A stretch of 12,262 bases of DNA. Source: Rhizobiaceae bacterium (GTDB lineage: Bacteria; Pseudomonadota; Alphaproteobacteria; Rhizobiales; Rhizobiaceae). The number at the start of each line of letters is the position of its first letter. The stretch's first letter is position 1. The position numbers and the translations under genes are program-made. A model generated the notes under the pieces. It was not told the DNA's origin. It did no database searches and was given only the letters and a program-made list of their open reading frames with translations. Where the stretch lies: positions 1 through 12,262 of the forward strand of contig JACMIV010000007.1 of assembly GCA_014380965.1 (NCBI GenBank), in the 5' to 3' direction. Of the stretch, positions 7,238 to 12,262 are shown piece by piece.

Positions 7238-7268
7238 TCGGATCTAACGGCTGAACATCCAAGACGGC

Positions 7269-9554
7269 CTACTCGGCCGCCTCGGCCTGTGGAACCGGCC
7301 GCTCGTTGCCGGTGACGGCGGCGCGGCTGCGATCATGCTGCCCGGCGATCGGCGAAACCTCCGCCATCGGGAAGGCGTCGACCGCGATCACCTTGGCCAC
7401 GGCGACCTTCACCGCGCCGAGCCGGTCGATCTCCTCCTGCGAGATCACGCCTCCTTCAAGGGCCCTCTGCGGATTCCGGATGCCGGCCTCGCGCATCCTG
7501 CGCACGATCGGAGCGGCTTCATAGACGAGTTCGAAAGCGTGTTCGAGATCGCGCACAGGGTGATCCTCGCGGCCTTCGCCGAGATAGAGATCCGGCGTCA
7601 GGCGGTCGCGCTGGGTCGAGGGGCGCATCAAGGTTTCAGCGACCTCGGTGACGAGATCGTCGGAGGGCATCGGCAGGGGGATCGAGAAGGGGAAGCAGAG
7701 AACGCGCACGAGCATCGCGGCCCAGCGGGCGGGCAGGTTCTCGAGGACGCCGTTGAAGGCGACTCCGATGCGGGTGTAGCCCTTCTGCATGACATATTCG
7801 ACGATCGGACGGTCGGCCTCCGGCCGGCCCTCGACCTCGAAACGCTTCAAGGCAGCGCCGAGGAGATACATCTCGGACAGGATGTCGCCGAGCCGCGCCG
7901 ACAGCATCTCCTTGCGCTTCAGCGCGCCGCCGAGCGTCAGCAGCGAGAGGTCCGAGAGGAGCGCGAATGCGGCGGAGTAGCGCGAAAGCTGGCGCCAGTG
8001 GCTGGTGAAGGCAGCTTTGTCCGGCGCGGGCGCGGCAAGCCCGCCGGTCCACCCCCGCAAGGCCGCCCGAGCCGCGTTCTTTACGGCATGGGCGGCATGG
8101 GCCCAAAACTGCGCGTCGAAATCGGAGAGACCTCTTTCCTTGTCGTCGTCGGAGAGCGCCAGGAGTTCCTTCAGCATGAAGGGATGGGCGCGAATGGCGC
8201 CCTGGCCGAAGATCATGAGATTGCGCGTCAGGATGTTCGCACCCTCGACGGTGATGCCGATCGGCACGGACTTGTATTGGGCGCCGAGATAGTTCTTCGG
8301 GCCGTCGATGATCGCCTTGCCGCCGTGGATATCCATCGCGGCGTCGACCGATTCGCGCATCCGGTAGGTCGCGTGCGCCTTCATGATGGCCGAGATGACC
8401 GAGGGCTTGTGGCCCTCGTCGAGGGCGGCGACCGTCAGGCGACGGGCGGCGTCGAGGAGATAGGCGTTGGCCGCAAGGTCCGCGAGCGGCTCCTGGATGC
8501 CCTCGAACTGGCCGATCGGCAGGTTGAACTGCTGGCGGACCCTCGCATACGCGCCGGAAACGCGGGCGCAGTAGGCGGCGGCGGCGGCGGACTACGAGGG
8601 CAGCGAAATCGCGCGGCCGGCGGCGAGCGCCGTCATGAGCATGGTCCAGCCCTGGCCGATCTGTGCCTCGCCGCCGAGGATCCAATCCATCGGCACGAAC
8701 ACGTCCTTGCCGTAGAGCGGGCCGTTTTGAAAGAAGGTGTACTGCGGGATGTGACGATCGCCGACGCGCACGCCCGGGGTCGTGGTCGGGATCAGCGCGA
8801 CGGTGATGCCGAGCTTTTCCCCGCGGCCGAGGTGATTTTCGGGATCGACCATCTTGAAGGCGAGGCCCATGACGGTCGCGACGGGTCCAAGCGTGATGTA
8901 GCGCTTCTCGAAGTTCAGCCTGAGACCGAGGACGCGCTTTCCCTCATGCTCCCCGTATTCGACGGTGCCCGTGTCGGTCATGGACGCGGCGTCCGATCCG
9001 GCTTCCGACGACGTCAGGCCGAAGCACGGGATCTCGCGGCCGTCGGCAAGGCGCGGCAGCCAATGGTCGCGCTGCGCCTCGGTGCCGAAATGCATCATCA
9101 GCTCGCCGGGCCCGAGCGAGTTCGGCACCATGACGGTGACGCCCGCGACGACGCTCGCGGAGGAGACCTTCCGGACGACCTCGGAATGGGCGGTGTGGGA
9201 GAAGCCGAGCCCCCCGTATTCCTTCGGGATGATCATGCCGAAGAATTTCTTGCGTTTCAGGAAGTCCCAGACTTCCGGCGAGAGGTCGTGATCTTCGGAG
9301 ACGATCTTCCACTCGTCGATCATCGCGCAGAGTTCGTTCACGGGGCCGTCGAGGAAGGCCTGCTCATCCGGCGACAGGCGAGAGGGCGGCATGGCGAGGA
9401 GCTTGTCCCAATCGGGCGTGCCGCTGAAAAGCTCACCGTCCCACCAGACGGTGCCCGCGTCGATCGCCTCCTTCTCCGTCGCCGAGATCGGCGGCATGAT
9501 GCCTTTCGCCCAGTTGAAGATCGGCTTCGTCAGTCTGTTCCTGCGGAAAGACAT
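7269..9554 (-). pseudogene. fadE: FadE-type acyl-CoA dehydrogenase interrupted by one in-frame TAG
   Basis: The reading frame encodes a 761-codon FadE homologue, the FAD enzyme of the first beta-oxidation step, apart from TAG at codon 321 (8592-8594). The N-terminal part matches E. coli FadE closely as I recall it: AIDAGTVWWDGELFSG (31-45), FFGMIIPKEYGGLGFS (104-119), TVMVPNSLGPGEL (140-152), IPCFGLTSSEAGSDAA (175-190). After the stop the same frame continues without indel: RVSGAYARVRQQF, LPIGQFEGIQEPLADLA, IHGGKAIIDGPKNYLG, then ITVEGANILTRN, whose Glu437 is the expected catalytic base, and the C-terminal DUF1974 region. Termination at 321 would remove the whole C-terminal helical domain and the base. 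The largest downstream open piece begins at ATG 8384, too late for a functional domain. ATG 9554 has GGGAG about 8 nt upstream; an in-frame stop (9588-9590) rules out the longer membrane-anchoring N-terminus of E. coli FadE (814 residues). It could be a pseudogene, a sequencing error or a readthrough gene. Confidence 0.85.
8592..8594 (-). other. Lone in-frame amber codon within fadE
   Basis: The - strand reads GRAISLPS-TAG-SAAAAAYCARVSGAY. By the spacing of FadE homologues I remember, this position usually holds Leu, and there is no net insertion or deletion around it. One base change (for example TTG or TCG to TAG) explains it. A GCC run encoding five alanines (+ strand 8574-8588) begins one codon after it. 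TAG also ends the RNA methyltransferase, DmdC-like, lysR, ubiA and fadE frames here, so it is an ordinary stop in this genome. Confidence 0.9.
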
Positions 9555-9581
9555 AGCGTGGCTCCCATCCGTCCGATTGAT

Positions 9582-9609
9582 CGTTGCTCAACACAACGTA
9601 GGAGCGTTG
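9582..9609. repeat. Alternating CGTTG/CAACG repeats upstream of fadE
   Basis: CGTTG (9582-9586), CAACG (9594-9598) and CGTTG (9605-9609) form two overlapping inverted repeats with 7- and 6-nt spacers, 28-55 nt before the fadE ATG in the 139-nt gap after purD. They might be an operator for the fadE promoter or occur by chance. No confident -10/-35 pair is visible around them, and no hairpin terminator for purD is obvious in the gap. Confidence 0.3.
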
Positions 9610-9693
9610 GTTTCGAATGTCACAGGGAGATGCGGCAAAGTTCCGGTCCGCGAGGGTACGCTGTTCGGTCGCTCCCTTTGGCACCTCCCGGCC

Positions 9694-10956
9694 TCAGCTT
9701 TCCTCCCGGGCGATCGCGCGGTGGCCGATATCCGTGCGCACGAAACCTTCCGGCCAGTCGATTTCGGCGATTGCGGCGTAGGCCTTCACCGCGGCCTCGC
9801 CGACAGTCGTACCCGATGCGGTGACCCCGAGGACGCGGCCACCCTCGGCGAGGAGCCGGTCGCCGTCGCGGCGCGTGCCGGCATGGAAGACGATCGCTTG
9901 TTCGTCCGTCTCGGGCAAAGCGCGGATGACGCTGCCTTTGTGATAGGCGCCGGGGTATCCGGACGTCGCCATCACGACGCAAAGGGCGGGATCCTCATAC
10001 CACTCCGGGCGGCAGGCGGAGAGATCGCCGCGCGCGGCATCGAGGAGGATGGGCAGAAGGTCGCTCTTCAGGCGCAGCATCAGCACCTGTGTCTCCGGAT
10101 CGCCGAAACGGGCATTGTATTCGATGAGCTGCGGCCCCTTTTCGGTCAGCATGAGGCCGGCGTAGAGGACGCCTGCGAACGGCGCTCCGACTTCGCGCAT
10201 CCCCTCCAGCGTCGGGCGGATGATCTCGGTCATGGCGCGTTCGATCAGGTCAGGCGTCATCGCCGGCGCGGGCGAATAGGCGCCCATGCCGCCGGTGTTC
10301 GGGCCCTTGTCGCCGTCGAAGGCGCGCTTGTGGTCTTGGGCAGTGCCGAAAAAGACCGCGTTCATGCCGTCCGCGAGGCAGAAAAGGCTCGCCTCCTCGC
10401 CTTCCAGGAATTCCTCGACGACGACCTCGCCGCCGCCGTCGAAGCAGTCGTCGATGGCAGCGAGGGCATTTTCCACGCTCTCGGCAACGGTGACGCCCTT
10501 TCCGGCGGCAAGGCCGTCCGCCTTCACGACGATCGGCGCGCCCTCGGCTCGAACGTAGTCCTTGGCTGCTTCCGGCTCGGTGAACCGCCTGTAGCGGCCG
10601 GTCGGGATCGCCTTCCTCATGCAAAGATCCTTGGTGAAGCCTTTCGAGCCCTCGAGCTGCGCGGCAAGCCGCGAAGGGCCGAAGACGAGGATGCCGGCCT
10701 GCCTCAGCCCATCGGTTATGCCGGCGACGAGCGGCGCCTCCGGGCCGACAACGACGAGGCCGATGGCGTTCGCCTTCGCGAAGGCGACGACGGCGGCATG
10801 GTCGTCGATGTCGAGCGCCGCAAGGTCGGCATGAGCGGCGATGCCGGGATTTCCGGGCGCTGCGTAAAGCCTGCCGAGCGCCGGCGATTGCGCGAGCTTC
10901 CAGGCGAGCGCGTGTTCCCGGCCGCCCGAGCCGATGAGGAGAACGTTCGTCGTCAT
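9694..10956 (-). CDS. purD: Phosphoribosylamine--glycine ligase (GAR synthetase)
   Basis: A 420-residue ATP-grasp ligase that joins glycine to 5-phosphoribosylamine, the second step of de novo purine synthesis, in the cytoplasm. Family landmarks run in order: [16 protein letters not shown] (9-24), APGNPGIA (33-40), [10 protein letters not shown] (71-80), GSKGFTKD (103-110), the ATP-grasp lysine and glycine loop [13 protein letters not shown] (143-155), the signature [15 protein letters not shown] (218-232), and the Mg-binding [13 protein letters not shown] (278-290). Length is normal for PurD. ATG 10956 begins the Rossmann strand directly ([11 protein letters not shown]), as expected, though no strong Shine-Dalgarno is seen. 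It diverges from ubiA across a 145-bp spacer; fadE follows 139 nt downstream on the same strand but is functionally unrelated and probably separately transcribed. Nothing unusual in the protein. Confidence 0.97.
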   Translation of the reverse strand: MTTNVLLIGSGGREHALAWKLAQSPALGRLYAAPGNPGIAAHADLAALDIDDHAAVVAFAKANAIGLVVVGPEAPLVAGITDGLRQAGILVFGPSRLAAQLEGSKGFTKDLCMRKAIPTGRYRRFTEPEAAKDYVRAEGAPIVVKADGLAAGKGVTVAESVENALAAIDDCFDGGGEVVVEEFLEGEEASLFCLADGMNAVFFGTAQDHKRAFDGDKGPNTGGMGAYSPAPAMTPDLIERAMTEIIRPTLEGMREVGAPFAGVLYAGLMLTEKGPQLIEYNARFGDPETQVLMLRLKSDLLPILLDAARGDLSACRPEWYEDPALCVVMATSGYPGAYHKGSVIRALPETDEQAIVFHAGTRRDGDRLLAEGGRVLGVTASGTTVGEAAVKAYAAIAEIDWPEGFVRTDIGHRAIAREES

Positions 10957-11005
10957 TGTCTATTGCCCGCCCGCCGCCGTAGCGCCTGTCCACCATTCAT
11001 CGGGG

Positions 11006-11035
11006 CGATTACGGGGGCGCGATACGGCGGGTCAA
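11006..11035 (-). promoter_or_regulatory. Possible purD promoter
   Basis: On the - strand TTGACC (11030-11035) and TAATCG (11006-11011) are separated by 18 nt and would give a leader of roughly 45 nt before purD. The -10 is only moderately good. The rest of the purD/ubiA spacer (10957-11101) shows a TTGACG (11068-11073) on the + strand that might serve ubiA, but no matching -10. Confidence 0.35.
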
Positions 11036-11101
11036 GGTCGTGCGGGTCGCCGCGCTGCTAAAACCGCTTGACGACTCGCCCTTTCGGAGCAACCTCGAGC
11101 G

Positions 11102-12106
11102 ATGGCGAACTCGAGAGACACGCTTGCAGGGGTTTCGAACGAGGATCGCGTCGCCGACGCGCCTTCGGAGAACTGGGTGTACCGCCTCCTGCCGCGCGCG
11201 CTCTGGCCCTATGCGCAGCTTGCCCGCTGGGATCGGCCGATCGGGTGGCAGCTTTTGATGTGGCCCTGCTGGTGGTCGGCGGCGCTCGCGCCACAGGCGC
11301 TCACGTCGGGCGCCGTGACCACGGGGCTGCCGTCGATCTGGCATCTGATGCTCTTTCTCGTCGGCGCCGTCGCCATGCGCGGAGCAGGCTGCACCTACAA
11401 CGACCTCGTCGACGAGACGATCGACGCGAAGGTCGCGCGGACGCGGTCCCGGCCGCTGCCCTCGGGGCGCGTGTCACGGCGTCAGGCGAAGCTCTTTCTG
11501 GTGGCCCAGGCGCTCGCGGGCTTCCTGGTGCTTCTGCAGTTCAACCTCTTCGCGATCCTTCTCGGCATCGCCTCGCTCGGGATCGTCGCGGTCTATCCGT
11601 TTCTGAAGCGCATCACCGATTGGCCGCAGCTCGGCCTCGGCTTCGCCTTCTCCTGGGGAGCGCTGATGGGATGGGCGGCGATCTTCGGCTCGCTGTCGCT
11701 CTCACCGCTGCTGCTCTATTTCGGCAGCGTGCTGTGGACGATCGGCTACGACACGATCTACGCCCATCAGGACAAGGAGGACGACGCGCTCGTCGGCGTG
11801 CGCTCGACGGCGCGGCTGTTCGGCACGCGAACGAAGCCGGCCCTCCTGTTCCTGTACGGTGGCGCGCTCTCCCTTTTCGCTGCGGCCTACGCGGCGACGG
11901 GAGCGCAAGAGGGTCCGCACTGGCCGGCCTATGCGGGTCTGCTGATCGGTGCGGGACATATGCTCTGGCAGATCCGCACGCTCGACATCGACGATCCCGA
12001 CCAGTGCCTGATGCTGTTCAAGTCGAACAGCCTCTTCGGCTGGATCGTCTTCTTCGGCCTCGTCGTATCTGCGCTGTGGGGATTGTCGTTCCCATTCGCG
12101 GGGTAG
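11102..12106 (+). CDS. ubiA: 4-hydroxybenzoate polyprenyltransferase
   Basis: A 334-residue inner-membrane prenyltransferase that attaches the polyprenyl chain to 4-hydroxybenzoate in ubiquinone synthesis. The two aspartate-rich motifs of UbiA enzymes are intact: GAGCTYNDLVDETIDAKVAR (N100, D101, D104, D108), and DTIYAHQDKEDDALVGVRST (D217, D224, D227, D228). RWDRPIGWQLLMWPCWW (42-58) is the UbiA-typical first helix. Hydrophobic stretches at about 79-98, 133-165, 176-198, 203-217, 247-267, 276-290 and 310-331 fit the 8-9 helix bundle. The N-terminal 30 or so residues are hydrophilic and poorly conserved, so the start is less certain; ATG 11102 is the first in frame within the spacer and has GGAG rather far (13 nt) upstream. 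It diverges from purD and converges with a gene at the window end, with a hairpin in between. Stop is TAG. Confidence 0.95.
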   Translation: MANSRDTLAGVSNEDRVADAPSENWVYRLLPRALWPYAQLARWDRPIGWQLLMWPCWWSAALAPQALTSGAVTTGLPSIWHLMLFLVGAVAMRGAGCTYNDLVDETIDAKVARTRSRPLPSGRVSRRQAKLFLVAQALAGFLVLLQFNLFAILLGIASLGIVAVYPFLKRITDWPQLGLGFAFSWGALMGWAAIFGSLSLSPLLLYFGSVLWTIGYDTIYAHQDKEDDALVGVRSTARLFGTRTKPALLFLYGGALSLFAAAYAATGAQEGPHWPAYAGLLIGAGHMLWQIRTLDIDDPDQCLMLFKSNSLFGWIVFFGLVVSALWGLSFPFAG

Positions 12107-12133
12107 ACGGCTGCCGCGACCGATAGGCGAAAG

Positions 12134-12158
12134 GACCGCGTCCGGGGAGGACGCGGTC
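12134..12158. terminator. Perfect 10-bp hairpin between convergent genes, putative terminator
   Basis: GACCGCGTCC-GGGGA-GGACGCGGTC is a perfect, very GC-rich stem with a 5-nt loop, 27 nt after the ubiA stop and 30 nt after the stop of the opposing gene. It is placed exactly where a shared terminator is expected. The base tracts are unusual: the A6 run (12161-12166) follows the stem on the + strand, so there is no U-tract for ubiA. The - strand has T6 before the stem and only CTTTC after it. Termination in either direction would therefore be weakly canonical. It may also act as an RNA-stabilising 3' hairpin. Confidence 0.55.
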
Positions 12159-12188
12159 TCAAAAAACCTGGATCACGCGCTCCGCGGA

Positions 12189-12262
12189 TTATGTCCGGGC
12201 GATGATCTCCTCACCCGAAACGACCATCCGCATCCCGAGGCCGCCTGGCTTGCGGCGGGCGA
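12189..12262 (-). CDS. 3' end of an unidentified gene (possibly DUF6101 family)
   Basis: The - strand frame ending at TAA (12189-12191) gives 23 readable residues, RRKPGGLGMRMVVSGEEIIA followed by RT, and runs off the window edge. The frame has the local GC-ending codon pattern and its stop is set back from the hairpin, so a real gene end is likely. From memory, DUF6101 proteins with a similar RRK...GEEIIAR end are often found next to ubiA in Rhizobiales. That family name is a weak guess from very few residues and no function is claimed. Confidence 0.45.
   Translation of the reverse strand, partial: ARRKPGGLGMRMVVSGEEIIART

Noticed and set aside
7238..7268. Possible terminator between the convergent tautomerase and fadE genes.
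   Set aside because: The 31-nt gap shows no stable stem with a T-tract.
8592..8594. Amber codon reassigned to pyrrolysine or another amino acid.
   Set aside because: TAG ends at least five frames in this window as a normal stop, no Pyl genes or downstream insertion element are visible, and a point mutation explains it more simply.
7335..9824. An 829-codon + strand open frame running antisense through all of fadE.
   Set aside because: Its translation has no recognisable domain, and the opposite strand encodes clear FadE motifs. Long antisense frames are expected in GC-rich genes with C/G-ending codons.
1..12262. Mobile element, phage, CRISPR or defence island.
   Set aside because: No transposase, integrase, terminal repeats, spaced direct repeats or defence genes are seen. 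Gene order and codon use look like native core chromosome.

Overview
The window is GC-rich chromosomal DNA with tightly packed genes, GC-ending codons and few terminators. The gene content (dxs-tlyA-RNA methyltransferase, purD/ubiA divergent pair, FadE, LysR plus tautomerase) points to an alphaproteobacterium, most likely Hyphomicrobiales (Rhizobiales). The genus cannot be named from sequence alone. I see no transposon, phage gene, CRISPR array, tRNA or rRNA.

Layout. (1) Positions 1-3127, + strand: the 3' end of dxs (isoprenoid precursor synthesis), tlyA (rRNA 2'-O-methyltransferase family), a TrmA/RlmD-like Fe-S uridine methyltransferase whose start overlaps the tlyA stop, and a DedA membrane protein 11 nt further on. 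(2) Positions 3183-6726, - strand: a LysR regulator, then a 593-residue acyl-CoA dehydrogenase with the extra C-terminal domain, then a crotonase-fold protein whose active-site pattern resembles enoyl-CoA isomerases. A perfect 18-bp palindrome lies in the leader of the dehydrogenase. (3) Positions 6727-7237: an AT-rich divergent promoter with a T-N11-A LysR box, and a tautomerase gene on the + strand. (4) Positions 7269-9554, - strand: a FadE-type acyl-CoA dehydrogenase interrupted by one in-frame TAG at codon 321. (5) Positions 9694-12106: purD (-) and ubiA (+) diverge from a 145-bp spacer. A perfect hairpin then separates ubiA from the 3' end of a convergent gene that runs off the window.

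How it fits together. A fatty-acid oxidation block (two acyl-CoA dehydrogenases, one enoyl-CoA isomerase/hydratase-like enzyme, probably each under its own control) sits between housekeeping genes for isoprenoid and quinone precursors (dxs, ubiA), RNA modification and purine synthesis (purD). No undescribed system is evident. The observations most worth a second look are the lone amber codon in an otherwise intact fadE, and the palindromic operator ahead of the other dehydrogenase gene.
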